Assembly (NCBI RefSeq): GCF_002278035.1
Contig: NZ_CP022605.1
Coordinates: forward strand, 682,001-746,000
DNA: 64,000 nt
Source: Ochrobactrum quorumnocens
Lineage (GTDB): Bacteria > Pseudomonadota > Alphaproteobacteria > Rhizobiales > Rhizobiaceae
Direction of reading: 5' to 3'
Shown here: piece after piece, positions 53,285 to 62,300 of the stretch
Position numbering within the stretch: the first letter of the stretch is position 1
How the letters are laid out: each line of letters opens with the position of its first letter
Translations under genes and position numbers: made by a program
Notes under the pieces: model-generated
What the model was told of the DNA's origin: nothing
The model's database searches: none
The model's input: only the letters and a program-made list of their open reading frames with translations

Positions 53285-54532
53285 CTAACGTTTACCACCG
53301 GCGAGTTTGAGCGATATTGGATGTTTGCGGAGCCTCAACATTGCCCATGCACCAATGAACGGGCCGGGTGCAAGGATGATAAATGACCATTGCCAGCTTT
53401 CCATCCAGTTTGCGATGTGTGGCATGAGCCAAATTGCAAAGACGGTCAGAGCGAAGCCCAACCCCATCTGAAGCGACAGTGCTGTGCCGACAAAATCCCG
53501 GTCAGAAAGCTCGGTCACGGCAGCCGAAAATAGCGGTGAATCACCGATGATCGATATTCCCCAGACAATTGAAATGATAACGATAAGCCAGATTGGGCCT
53601 GAAAAGGCGAAACCAATCAGAACGGCACATGAACCTGAAACAAGCATAAACCCCGCTGTTGTTGCGGTGCGTCCGAAGCGATCGGACAGAAGCCCGCCCA
53701 TAATACAGCCGAACAAGCCTGCGGCTATCGCGATAAATGTGATAAGCGATGCGACATATGCGGGAAATGTGTCGCCTATTGCATTGCGGATAAACACCAG
53801 CAGCCAGGCCCACATGGCATATAGTTCCCACATATGACCGAAATAGCCGACATTCACCAGCAGCAGATTTCGATCCAGCAGTACGCGTCCGATCTGTTTT
53901 GGATTAAACACTGTACGCCCAAAAGGATACGGCCCTTCGCGCGCAAAAAGTAGAAATACCAGACCGGCCAGAAATGAAGCCATGCTTGAGAGAGCGATGA
54001 CCAGTTGCCAGTCGATTTGCTGTGTGAGTGTTCGGAAAAGATGTGGCATGGATGAGCCGAGTGTCAACGCTCCGACCACCGCACCAAGGGCAAGGCCACG
54101 CTTTTTTACAAACCACGTCGAAATGAGTTTCATTGCAGGCGGATAGACCGCCGCAAGCGCTATGCCGGTTGCAAAACGGCAAAGGATGGCACCAAAAGCG
54201 CCCGGCTCAAGCAGGAGAATTGCGTTCATCCCCGCCGCTAAGAAGGCGGCTCCTGCCATGAGCCGGTTCGAGCGGACAATATCTGGCAGATTAATAAGGC
54301 TTGCAAGCAATGCGCCTGTGACGAAGCCGATCTGCACGCCGTTTGTAAGCCAGGCAACAGCGCTATCGGACAAATGCCATGCGGCTTTGATTTCCGGCGT
54401 GACGGCTGTGGCCGAAAACCATGTGGTCATCGAAAGCACAATGGACACGCAGAGTATAGCCAGAACCGGCCAGGGACTGGCTTTTGTTGACTGGTTAATG
54501 GCTGTGTTGGCACCGCTTGCTGGGAGTTGCAC
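53285..54532 (-). CDS. MFS transporter
   Basis: A 415-residue major facilitator with about 12 helices. Landmarks: LAILCVSIVLSMTTWFSATA, a variant of the loop 2-3 motif (LPDIVRSNRLMAGAAFLAAG), RFATGIALAAVYPPAMKLIS and the second-half GLLSDRFGRTATTAGF. A GTG start four bases after the MaoC-like gene's stop is used. It ends an operon of acyl-CoA genes, so a carboxylic acid substrate is likely. Confidence 0.85.
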   Translation of the reverse strand: MQLPASGANTAINQSTKASPWPVLAILCVSIVLSMTTWFSATAVTPEIKAAWHLSDSAVAWLTNGVQIGFVTGALLASLINLPDIVRSNRLMAGAAFLAAGMNAILLLEPGAFGAILCRFATGIALAAVYPPAMKLISTWFVKKRGLALGAVVGALTLGSSMPHLFRTLTQQIDWQLVIALSSMASFLAGLVFLLFAREGPYPFGRTVFNPKQIGRVLLDRNLLLVNVGYFGHMWELYAMWAWLLVFIRNAIGDTFPAYVASLITFIAIAAGLFGCIMGGLLSDRFGRTATTAGFMLVSGSCAVLIGFAFSGPIWLIVIISIVWGISIIGDSPLFSAAVTELSDRDFVGTALSLQMGLGFALTVFAIWLMPHIANWMESWQWSFIILAPGPFIGAWAMLRLRKHPISLKLAGGKR

Positions 54533-54535
54533 TGC

Positions 54536-54988
54536 TTATCTCTTTGCGAGGGGAACAGTATAAACTGTTGCGGTTCCGCTCAGGCAGATTTCGCCAACTT
54601 CGTTGCGAATGCTGGTGTTTATCTTGCAGATTGGTTTGTCGTCGCGAACCTCGACGATTTCGACACGTGCCGTAATCAGTTCATTGACGCCGACAGCCTT
54701 GACGAATTTCCATTCAACGCCAAGAAAAACAGTGCCGGGGCCGGGCAGGTCTTCGGCAACGGCTGCATTGAGCAAGCCAGAGGTCACGCCGCCTTGAACA
54801 ATCAGTTTTCCAAAGATTGAAGCCTCTGCAAGCTCACGATCATAATGGAGTGGATTGCGATCACCGGTCATGTCGGAAAAGGTTTCGATGTCCTGCATGG
54901 TTGTCCGCCGGGAACGCTCGGCTGCGGCTCCCACCTTTGGCTTGCCCTTGAGGACTCCAGCCCAACCATCCTGTTTCACTTCGGTCAT
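54536..54988 (-). CDS. MaoC-like (R)-specific enoyl-CoA hydratase-type protein
   Basis: A 150-residue hotdog-fold protein with the MaoC hydratase motif: ETFSDMTGDRNPLHYDRELA carries the catalytic Asp and His of (R)-enoyl-CoA hydratases, followed by VQGGVTSGLLNAAVAEDLPG. ATG 54988 follows AGGAAAGGG. It is encoded beside DUF35 and thiolase-like genes, a trio also seen in steroid side-chain degradation, where hydration precedes retro-aldol cleavage. Confidence 0.85.
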   Translation of the reverse strand: MTEVKQDGWAGVLKGKPKVGAAAERSRRTTMQDIETFSDMTGDRNPLHYDRELAEASIFGKLIVQGGVTSGLLNAAVAEDLPGPGTVFLGVEWKFVKAVGVNELITARVEIVEVRDDKPICKINTSIRNEVGEICLSGTATVYTVPLAKR

Positions 54989-54989
54989 T

Positions 54990-55418
54990 TTATGCCCTTT
55001 CCTGGGATTGTGTTTGCTGAAAAGCGGGCAGAGTTCGCCCACCGATCCGTGTTGGCGTCATTTCGAGTGCTGCACCGACTTCGAGCTTTTGCGTGGGTGT
55101 TTGAAGAATGAAGCTCAGAAGCGTCGGCCCTTCTTCAAGTTCAACCAGCCCGACGGCATAAGGCGCAATAGGGAGCCAACCCGGATGGCCGGGTTTGTGC
55201 ACGATCGAGAATGATTTGAGCCGTCCCCGCCCGGAAGCGTCTTTCCAGATAAGGCGTTCACTCCAGCAATGCGGACAGATCGGCCGAGGATAGAACACGG
55301 CGCTATCGCAGCTTTCGCAATGTTGGATGCTCAGTCGCCCTTCTTCCGCCGCCGCCCAGAATGGAGCTGTGAGTGCGGTAATGGTGGGACCAGGGGTTTT
55401 GAGAAGATCAAGATCCAT
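54990..55418 (-). CDS. DUF35 / OB-fold Zn-ribbon protein partner of the thiolase-like protein
   Basis: A 142-residue protein with an N-terminal helix (APFWAAAEEGRLSIQ), a zinc ribbon CESCDSAVFYPRPICPHC (four Cys) and an OB-fold DUF35 domain (GRGRLKSFSIVHKPGHPGW). DUF35 proteins form complexes with thiolase-like or HMG-CoA synthase-type enzymes. Its ATG overlaps the thiolase-like stop. The upstream extension of the frame to 55679 is only a shadow. Confidence 0.87.
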   Translation of the reverse strand: MDLDLLKTPGPTITALTAPFWAAAEEGRLSIQHCESCDSAVFYPRPICPHCWSERLIWKDASGRGRLKSFSIVHKPGHPGWLPIAPYAVGLVELEEGPTLLSFILQTPTQKLEVGAALEMTPTRIGGRTLPAFQQTQSQERA

Positions 55419-56575
55419 CAGTCTGCTCCCAAAACGAGTGCGGTTGCCTCGCTGACAGTTGCGCCATTGCCGGTAACGAGAGCCAGTTGCGGATTTGCAA
55501 TCTGGCGACCACTGGCTGCGCCGCGCAACTGGCGCACGGCTTCCACGATATGGGTCATGCCGCCAGCAAGGTCGGGTTGGCCAAAGCCGATCTGCCCGCC
55601 ATGGGTGTTGAGCGGTGTATCGCCTGCGAAGGAAAGGTTGCGTCCATTGAGCCATTGCCCGAATTCGCCCGGGCCACACAGCCCCGCATCCTCAATTGTG
55701 AGTGCAACCATGATGGTGTAGCAGTCATAAAGCGACAACAGGCTCATCTGTTTGGCAGATGTACCGGATTGGGCAAAGGCGCGTGCCATGGCCTGTTTTA
55801 ATGGTCCGGTTGTGAGGTCAGGTGCCTGTGAGGCTGCGCGATGCGTGATTTTTTCGCCTGCGCCCAATAGATGTACTGGTGTCTGGCGGCGTCCACGCGC
55901 ACGTTTTGCCGATGTAACGATGATGGCTTCGGCACCCGCAACCGGCATGACGATTTCGTATAGATGCAGAGGCGAAGCAACCATCGGCGATGCCAGCACG
56001 TCATCTATGCTTGCCGGTTTTCCATAGAAGATCGCATCGGGATTGGATTGCGCATTATGCCGGGCCCAGTGGGCGATGGTTGCAAAATCTCTCGCTGTTG
56101 TACCAAAGCGTGACATATGTGCCTGCATGAAAAGCGCATAGGAAATATTTGCACCCGATGCACCGAAAGGAACATCGAACTCGCGAATTGGGTTGCGATT
56201 GGGCGAACGCGGCGGGTTGTCGTCGCGGGCATTGCCCAGAACACAAAGCACCGTCTCGCACATGCCCGCTTCAATGGCCGCTGCCGCGCGCCAGACCATG
56301 CCTGCACCTGACGCACCGCCAAGGTCAACGACATTGCCCATTGTTGGACGTAGGCCCAGATATTCAGCGATGGTTGCCGGCACATGCTGCGGTGTTTCGC
56401 CGACTTGCGGTCCCACCAGCAGGCCATCGATTTCATGTGGGGCCAAGCCAGCGTCCTCTATGGCAGCTGCTGAAACCTTTGCGAGCACTTCAAGCGTTGT
56501 GATGCCGTCCGTTTTGCGTTGCGGCTTGAGTTCGCCAATGCCGATAATGGCTCCCTTTGACCTTATTGATGTCAT
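55418..56575 (-). CDS. Thiolase-superfamily lipid-transfer-type protein lacking the nucleophilic cysteine
   Basis: A 385-residue thiolase-fold protein of the SCP-x/Ltp group: IIGIGELKPQRKTDG at the start, VGPQVGETPQHVPATIAEYL, and C-terminal NTHGGQIGFGQPDLAGG. The nucleophile position of true thiolases (Cys in a CASG/CGSG context) reads LGGASGAGMVW, so it should not form an acyl-enzyme. Such proteins with a DUF35 partner act as retro-aldolases on beta-hydroxy-acyl-CoA. It overlaps the acetoacetyl-CoA synthetase gene by 4 bp. Confidence 0.87.
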   Translation of the reverse strand: MTSIRSKGAIIGIGELKPQRKTDGITTLEVLAKVSAAAIEDAGLAPHEIDGLLVGPQVGETPQHVPATIAEYLGLRPTMGNVVDLGGASGAGMVWRAAAAIEAGMCETVLCVLGNARDDNPPRSPNRNPIREFDVPFGASGANISYALFMQAHMSRFGTTARDFATIAHWARHNAQSNPDAIFYGKPASIDDVLASPMVASPLHLYEIVMPVAGAEAIIVTSAKRARGRRQTPVHLLGAGEKITHRAASQAPDLTTGPLKQAMARAFAQSGTSAKQMSLLSLYDCYTIMVALTIEDAGLCGPGEFGQWLNGRNLSFAGDTPLNTHGGQIGFGQPDLAGGMTHIVEAVRQLRGAASGRQIANPQLALVTGNGATVSEATALVLGAD

Positions 56576-58524
56576 GCCGCGGCACTCCGTACCAACGCCC
56601 GATATTCATCAAGACATTCAGGATTGGCGAGCGAGCCGATATTCTTGACCACGCCACCTTCCATGACGGTACGGGCCGCACCTTCCACACGTTTGCCGTT
56701 TAGCGTGTAAGGGACTGCATTCACGGCATGGATGCGATGCGGGACGTGGCGGGGGGACGCCATTTCACGAATTTTTTGACGGATTTTTTTTGCAAAGTCA
56801 CTGGAGAGGGGCGCATCGTCTTTGAGCTTCAGGCAAAGCACGATTTCTTCGTCATCGGTCACTGGCGCGCCAAACACCAGGCAGTCCTCAATCTCTGCAA
56901 AGAGTTCGCAGGCAGCATAGATTTCCGCAGTGCCAATGCGCACACCGCCGGGTTTCAGCGTTGTATCCGAGCGACCGTAGATGACCGCCGATCCATAGGG
57001 CGTCATTTCAGCAATGTCACCATGGGTCCAGATTTCGCGCCGCTGGGAAAAATAGGTGTCGTGATAACGCTTCATGCCGCCTTCGCCCCAAAAAGTGAGC
57101 GGCATGGACGGGAAGGCTTCTGTGCAGACGAGATCACCCTGCTGTCCAATGATAGGAGCATTACGGTCATCCATCACATTGACGGCGAGGCCCAAGCCCT
57201 TGACGGTCAGATGTCCGCGCCGCACCGCATGAAGCGGCGAGCCCAGCATGAAACAGCCGATGATTTCGGTGCCGCCGGAAATCGATGCGAACACCATATC
57301 CTGTTTGATATGCTCATAAACCCAGTCAAACTGATGCGGAGAGACAGGCGCTCCCGCTGATAATAAGGACTTGAGCGCCGACAGATTATGATGATTTGCC
57401 GGCGAATAATTTTCATCTGCAAGGGTCGATAGATATTTCGGGCTGGTGCCAAAATGTGTGACACCAGCCTGTTCGGCAGCATTCCATAGTGGGGTTACAT
57501 CAAGTCCTGTGGGCGTTTTGAGGATCGGCGCACCATCATAGAGCAGGATGGCGGCTTCGCAGGCAAGCGCCGAAATTAGCCAGTGATACATCATCCATGC
57601 CGTATTTGTGTACCAGCTTACGACGTCGTCAGGCTGCACATCGCCGTGTAACGCATGTTCCTTCATATGCTGAAGCAGAACACCGCCCACCGAATGAACG
57701 ATGGCTTTTGGAGCGCCTGTCGTGCCGGATGTGTAGAGCACATAAAGAGGATGGCGGAAGCCAACGCGTTCAAAAATCAGCGGGGCATCGTTGCCAAAAC
57801 GGGCATAATCGTGCCGCTTGAATGGTTCTTGTGTTACGGGTGGTAGGCTGCCATGGGTGATGACGATATGCTCGACACTCGGCATGCCCTTGGCAATGTC
57901 GATAATGCGCTGGGCAATGTCATGATTCTTGCCGCCATAGCGATAGGAAGCGGCAGCAAACAACACTTTCGGCTTGATCTGCCCAAGGCGATCAAGAATA
58001 GCCGCCACGCCGAAATCGGGCGAGCAGGAAGACCATGTGGCTCCAATCGCGGCCGTGGCGAGCAAGGCGACAAGCGCTTCCGTGCGATTTGGTAAAATGC
58101 CGACCACGCAATCGTCTTTGGTGACGCCCGCTTTGCGCAAGCCGTCTGCGGTACGCGCAACCATGGCGCGCAGTGTACCGCGTGTGATCGTGGTTTGGGT
58201 GCCGGTTTCATCCGCTTCGTGGATTGCGATGTCGTCATCTTCGCCGCGCAGCAAATTTTCGGCGAGATTGATTTGGGCATCGGGGAAGAATGAAGCGCCG
58301 GTCATTGGGTTTTCCGGGCTTTCGACAAAGGCACGTTCGCCTTGTTCGCCGATAATATTGGTATAATCCCATAATGCGCGCCAGAATGCGCCCTTGTCTG
58401 CGATAGACCAGCGGTGCAGACTATCATAATCGTGGGGATCAAAGCCGTTTGCACGCGCAAATCTTGCCAGATGGCTCGTTTCGAAACGCGCCTCTTCTGG
58501 TTGCCATAGGATATCGGATTGCAT
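56572..58524 (-). CDS. aacS: Acetoacetyl-CoA synthetase
   Basis: A 650-residue AMP-forming ligase, the usual length of acetoacetate-CoA ligase. Motifs: WRALWDYTNIIGEQGERAFV near the N-terminus, YTSGTTGAPKAIVHSVGG (ATP-binding P-loop), SGGTEIIGCFMLGS and IYGRSDTTLKPGGVRIGTAE with the adenylate-forming hinge, and the ending LNGKRVEGAARTVMEGG with the catalytic Lys. It activates acetoacetate with ATP and CoA. AGGAGG precedes ATG 58524; divergent from the TetR/acetyl-CoA acetyltransferase operon. Confidence 0.92.
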   Translation of the reverse strand: MQSDILWQPEEARFETSHLARFARANGFDPHDYDSLHRWSIADKGAFWRALWDYTNIIGEQGERAFVESPENPMTGASFFPDAQINLAENLLRGEDDDIAIHEADETGTQTTITRGTLRAMVARTADGLRKAGVTKDDCVVGILPNRTEALVALLATAAIGATWSSCSPDFGVAAILDRLGQIKPKVLFAAASYRYGGKNHDIAQRIIDIAKGMPSVEHIVITHGSLPPVTQEPFKRHDYARFGNDAPLIFERVGFRHPLYVLYTSGTTGAPKAIVHSVGGVLLQHMKEHALHGDVQPDDVVSWYTNTAWMMYHWLISALACEAAILLYDGAPILKTPTGLDVTPLWNAAEQAGVTHFGTSPKYLSTLADENYSPANHHNLSALKSLLSAGAPVSPHQFDWVYEHIKQDMVFASISGGTEIIGCFMLGSPLHAVRRGHLTVKGLGLAVNVMDDRNAPIIGQQGDLVCTEAFPSMPLTFWGEGGMKRYHDTYFSQRREIWTHGDIAEMTPYGSAVIYGRSDTTLKPGGVRIGTAEIYAACELFAEIEDCLVFGAPVTDDEEIVLCLKLKDDAPLSSDFAKKIRQKIREMASPRHVPHRIHAVNAVPYTLNGKRVEGAARTVMEGGVVKNIGSLANPECLDEYRALVRSAAA

Positions 58525-58568
58525 TTTTCCTCCTCGTCAGTGCCGTTTTAACGGTTGCAATAGTACTG

Positions 58569-58578
58569 ACCGATCGGT
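58569..58578. promoter_or_regulatory. TetR operator candidate (aacS/tetR divergent region)
   Basis: Perfect palindrome ACCGATCGGT inside GTACTGACCGATCGGTAC. The same element appears at 60686-60703 and 63130-63141. Confidence 0.7.
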
Positions 58579-58685
58579 ACATTGCAGATCAAGAGTCTCG
58601 ATGTCAATGCGAAATCGTGCCAAAAACAGCATTCGAGCACTGGGGGAAGCGGCTATTGCAACCCACCGCATGAGCAGAGGTGATT

Positions 58686-59297
58686 ATGGAAAATAGTATA
58701 ACGGCGCCAAGGCCAGACGATTTGTCCGAGAGCAAGCGCATGATCATGGAGGTTGCTGCCAAGCTGTTTGCCGAGAAAGGCTATGGCAGCGTGGGCATCA
58801 GCGAAGTTGGTGACGTGGCGGGCTTTGGCAAAGGCGCGCTGTATTATCATATCAAGTCGAAGGAAGAACTGCTTTTTGATATCATGACGGTCTATATGGT
58901 CGAACTGATTAATGCGGCACGAACCATCGAAATCTCCGGGACCAGCGTAGCGGATCGCATCCGCGCTCTAAGCCAGAGTTTCATGGAGATCATGTTCGCG
59001 AGCCGGCCGGAGATGACGGTGTGTTTTCGTGAAGTACACGCCCTGAATAATGACAAGCGCATGGGCGTTCTTGGTCTTCATGCGGACTATCAGGATATCT
59101 GGGTGCGGGTTTTTCAAGATGGTGCCCGGCAAGGCGTACTGCGTTCCATGTCGAAAATTGAAATTAAGGCAATTCTTGGCATGTATTTCTACAGCTTTCT
59201 CTGGATCAAGGGCGACGGCGCAATGTCAATCGATGGTATTGCGAAGGACTTTGCGGGCATAACCTTACGCGCCGCCAGCAAGGATCAAACGTCATGA
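58686..59297 (+). CDS. TetR-family regulator of the acetoacetate module
   Basis: A 203-residue TetR protein: KRMIMEVAAKLFAEKGYGSV, ISEVGDVAGFGKGALYYHIK (helix-turn-helix with YYHIKSKEELL) and an all-helical ligand domain. It resembles regulators of fatty acid or acyl-CoA metabolism, which often sense acyl-CoA. ATG 58686 with AGAGG was preferred to GTG 58680. It overlaps the thiolase gene by 4 bp. Confidence 0.88.
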   Translation: MENSITAPRPDDLSESKRMIMEVAAKLFAEKGYGSVGISEVGDVAGFGKGALYYHIKSKEELLFDIMTVYMVELINAARTIEISGTSVADRIRALSQSFMEIMFASRPEMTVCFREVHALNNDKRMGVLGLHADYQDIWVRVFQDGARQGVLRSMSKIEIKAILGMYFYSFLWIKGDGAMSIDGIAKDFAGITLRAASKDQTS

Positions 59298-60472
59298 TGG
59301 AGGAAGTCGTCATCATCGCTGCAAGGCGTACGCCGATTGGTAAACTCAATGGCTGCTTTGCCTCGCGGACTGCTGCGCAACTTGGAAGCACTGTTATTCA
59401 GGCTTTACTGAGCGACACCGGGATCGATGGTGGGGACGTCGATGAAGTCATCATGGGGCAGGTTCTGACCGGTGGTGCGGGTCAGAATCCGGCGCGGCAA
59501 GCCGCTTTGGCGGCGGGAATCCCCATTGACGTGCCAGCCATGACAATCAATAAAGTCTGTGGTGCCGGACAAAAATCCATCCATCTGGCTGCGCAAGCGA
59601 TTCATTGCGGGGACGCTGATATTATCATCGCAGGTGGCCAGGATAGCATGACACAGGCACCCCATCTTTTATACGGTATGCGTGAGGGTGTGCGTATGGG
59701 GGATCAGCCACTTAAGGATTCAATGATTGTCGATGGCCTGTGGGATGTCTTTCATGGCGTGCATATGGGTGTGACCGCCGAACATCTTGCAAGGCGTTAT
59801 CAGTTTTGCCGGGAAGAGCAGGATCGTTTCGCCTTGGCATCACAGCAAAAGGCGTTGGCGGCTGTCGAAGCAGGTCGATTTGAAGCGGAAATTGTACCTG
59901 TCACCATATCCACGCGGCAGGGAGACAGGGTGATTTCTGCCGACGAACATCTCAACCCAGATACAAATCTGGAAAAACTGGCGCGTTTAAAGCCGGTTTT
60001 TGACCCTGCCGGCACAGTTACGGCGGGGAATTCTTCGGGCTTAAACGATGGTGCGGCAGCGGTTCTGGTGATGTCCGGCAAACGCGCTGCTCGTCTTGGT
60101 CTGGAGCCACTCGCGCGTATCAAATCCTATGCTTCGGCGGGTGTGGAACCGATGGATATGGGACTTGGACCCGTGGCCGCTTCGCGCAAGGCGCTTGCGA
60201 AGGCCGGTTGGTGCTCAGATGATGTGCAGATCATGGAGATCAATGAGGCTTTCGCGGCCCAATCAATGGCAGTTATGCGCGAAATGGGCTGGGATGGCGA
60301 GGGGATTAACGTCAATGGCGGAGCGATTGCCCTGGGCCATCCTTTGGCTGGTTCGGGCTGTCGCATCGTTGTGACGCTGTTGCATGAAATGAAAAAGCGC
60401 AACGTTGAACGTGGGCTTGCTTCGCTTTGCATTGGCGGCGGACTTGGAGTCAGTCTTTGTCTTGAGCGTTAA
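59294..60472 (+). CDS. atoB: Acetyl-CoA C-acetyltransferase
   Basis: A 392-residue thiolase with both catalytic cysteines and the His: C89 in KVCGAGQKS, NGGAIALGHPLAGSGCR and a C-terminal SLCIGGGLGVS. It cleaves acetoacetyl-CoA into two acetyl-CoA, completing the reaction started by the acetoacetyl-CoA synthetase. The start overlaps the TetR stop (ATGA). Confidence 0.93.
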   Translation: MMEEVVIIAARRTPIGKLNGCFASRTAAQLGSTVIQALLSDTGIDGGDVDEVIMGQVLTGGAGQNPARQAALAAGIPIDVPAMTINKVCGAGQKSIHLAAQAIHCGDADIIIAGGQDSMTQAPHLLYGMREGVRMGDQPLKDSMIVDGLWDVFHGVHMGVTAEHLARRYQFCREEQDRFALASQQKALAAVEAGRFEAEIVPVTISTRQGDRVISADEHLNPDTNLEKLARLKPVFDPAGTVTAGNSSGLNDGAAAVLVMSGKRAARLGLEPLARIKSYASAGVEPMDMGLGPVAASRKALAKAGWCSDDVQIMEINEAFAAQSMAVMREMGWDGEGINVNGGAIALGHPLAGSGCRIVVTLLHEMKKRNVERGLASLCIGGGLGVSLCLER

Positions 60473-60827
60473 AGAACACCGCGTTTGAGAGCTATGGTTT
60501 GGCAAATGTTAGCGCGCGATGCGTTCTAGCTCACTGGTTTATATTGGATATTACCCGAAATGGTTTCACCGCTTTCGGTGGTGCGCGCTCGAGTGGTTTT
60601 GTGTCAAAAACAGCACTCGACGCCTCGTTTCACCGCAAATTGATTGAGATTACATCTTGACTTGCTATCCCATCTCTTACAAATTGTACCGATCGGTCGG
60701 TACTTTACTGATCGTTGTATCATTGTCCCGAAATACTGCGCATACACCTTAGAAGGAAACGTCTGCCGAGTGCGGACGCTATTGGTGCACGTTGTTTGAT
60801 CGGGGCATATTCTCTGGGAGGAGAGAT
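60473..60827. promoter_or_regulatory. Promoter region of the MHS transporter with TetR operator
   Basis: No gene seen. The operator-like GTACCGATCGGTCGGTAC lies at 60686-60703, 125-140 bases before the transporter ATG. A small stem CACCG-CTTT-CGGTG occurs near 60565. Confidence 0.6.
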
Positions 60828-62153
60828 ATGACTTACAATCCAGCAATAGCGGTTCCTGCAAAAGGGCTGACAAAAGAGCATCGCAAGGTTGCCGCAGCCA
60901 GCTTTATCGGAACAGCGATAGAGTGGTACGACTACTATCTTTATGGGACATGCGCAGCGCTCGTGTTTCCTTACGTTTTCTTTCCTGAATTCGACCCCTA
61001 TGTCGGCACGCTTGTGGCGTTTGCCACTTATGCCGTGGGCTTTATCGCGCGTCCGATCGGTGGTGTTATCGCAGGCCATTATGGTGATCGGATCGGAAGA
61101 AAAGCCATGTTGATGCTGAGTCTTCTGGTCATGGGCATCAGCACCGTTCTCATAGGCTTCATACCAAGCTATGCGTCCATTGGCGTCTGGGCGGCGGTCA
61201 TCCTCTGCGCGCTGCGTATCTTGCAGGGTTTTGCCGTCGGTGGTGAATGGGGTGCGGCTGTGGTGATGGCTGTCGAACACGCACCACCCGGCAAACGCGG
61301 TCTTTACGGCAGTTTCCCGCAGATTGGGGTGCCAGCCGGTTTGCTCTTGTCGACCATTGCGGTCGCCATTGCTTCGGGTGTCATGACAAATGAGGATTTT
61401 TTGTCATGGGGGTGGCGCATACCCTTTCTGTTTAGCGCACTTCTTATTATCGTTGGTGTTTATATTCGCTCCAGCGTGAGTGAATCGCCCGCCTTTGAGG
61501 CCGTCAAAGAAAGCAACCAACAGGCAGAGCGCCCGGTTGTGGATGTCGTGCGTGACCAATGGCGTGTGCTGCTTTTAACGATCGGCATGAAGTTTCTGCA
61601 AAACGCAGTCTTCTATCTCTACAGCGTTTTCATGCTGTCCTATATCGTCAACTCTCTTGGATTTGACCGGCAGGTGGGGCTGAATGCAGTTGTTATTTCC
61701 TCGGTGGTGGGTTTTGCAACCTTGCCATTCTGGTCCTGGCTGAGTGATAAAGTCGGGCGCAAGCCAATCTATCTTTTTGGCTGTATTGCCTCGACATTGT
61801 TCATTATTCCGTTCTTTTCTCTCGCGCAAAGCGGATCGATTATCCTGCTGACTGTGGGCGTAGTGATTGGCCTCAATGTGCTGCATGATTCACTCTATGG
61901 ACCGCAGGCAGTGTATTTCTCTGAGCTATACGGCACCAAAGTTCGGCTGAGCGGCGCATCCATTGGCTATCAGATTGGTGCCGTTTTGTCGGGCGGGCTT
62001 GCGCCGTTAATTGCGACCGCTCTTCTTGCCTACTATGATGGGAAACCAACCGGGATTATCATTTATGTTTTCATTCTGGGCATAGTCAGCACTGGCTGCA
62101 CTTTGCTCGCGCGGGAAACTTATAAGGATAAATGGGAAGGATCGGACGAATAA
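60828..62153 (+). CDS. MHS-family MFS transporter (metabolite:proton symporter)
   Basis: A 441-residue MFS protein of the metabolite:H+ symporter group: FIGTAIEWYDYYLYGTCAAL, FIARPIGGVIAGHYGDRIGR (landmark GHYGDRIGRK), LRILQGFAVGGEWGAAVVMA and LSDKVGRKPIYLFG. Relatives import citrate, proline/betaine, shikimate or ketoglutarate. ATG 60828 with GGAGGAGAG was chosen over an upstream frame. A TetR operator stands before it, so acetoacetate or a similar acid is a reasonable substrate. Confidence 0.88.
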   Translation: MTYNPAIAVPAKGLTKEHRKVAAASFIGTAIEWYDYYLYGTCAALVFPYVFFPEFDPYVGTLVAFATYAVGFIARPIGGVIAGHYGDRIGRKAMLMLSLLVMGISTVLIGFIPSYASIGVWAAVILCALRILQGFAVGGEWGAAVVMAVEHAPPGKRGLYGSFPQIGVPAGLLLSTIAVAIASGVMTNEDFLSWGWRIPFLFSALLIIVGVYIRSSVSESPAFEAVKESNQQAERPVVDVVRDQWRVLLLTIGMKFLQNAVFYLYSVFMLSYIVNSLGFDRQVGLNAVVISSVVGFATLPFWSWLSDKVGRKPIYLFGCIASTLFIIPFFSLAQSGSIILLTVGVVIGLNVLHDSLYGPQAVYFSELYGTKVRLSGASIGYQIGAVLSGGLAPLIATALLAYYDGKPTGIIIYVFILGIVSTGCTLLARETYKDKWEGSDE

Positions 62154-62180
62154 GAGCCGTTCTATCTTATGTATTATCCA

Positions 62181-62211
62181 AAAGGGCCGCAGAAATGCGA
62201 CCCTTTTTTTA
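62181..62211 (+). terminator. Rho-independent terminator after the MHS transporter
   Basis: Arms AAAGGGCCGC and GCGACCCTTT (one mismatch) followed by a run of seven T. Confidence 0.75.
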
Positions 62212-62300
62212 TTTTCAGAACGGGTATTAAACGGAAATGCTTGACGGCAAAAGCAAAGCGCAGGATTGTAATTTTTAATTGTAACCAGAAATGTATTTAT

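Noticed and set aside
59405..59665. Possible antisense gene opposite atoB
   Set aside because: Only a mirror of the thiolase coding sequence with no start signal.
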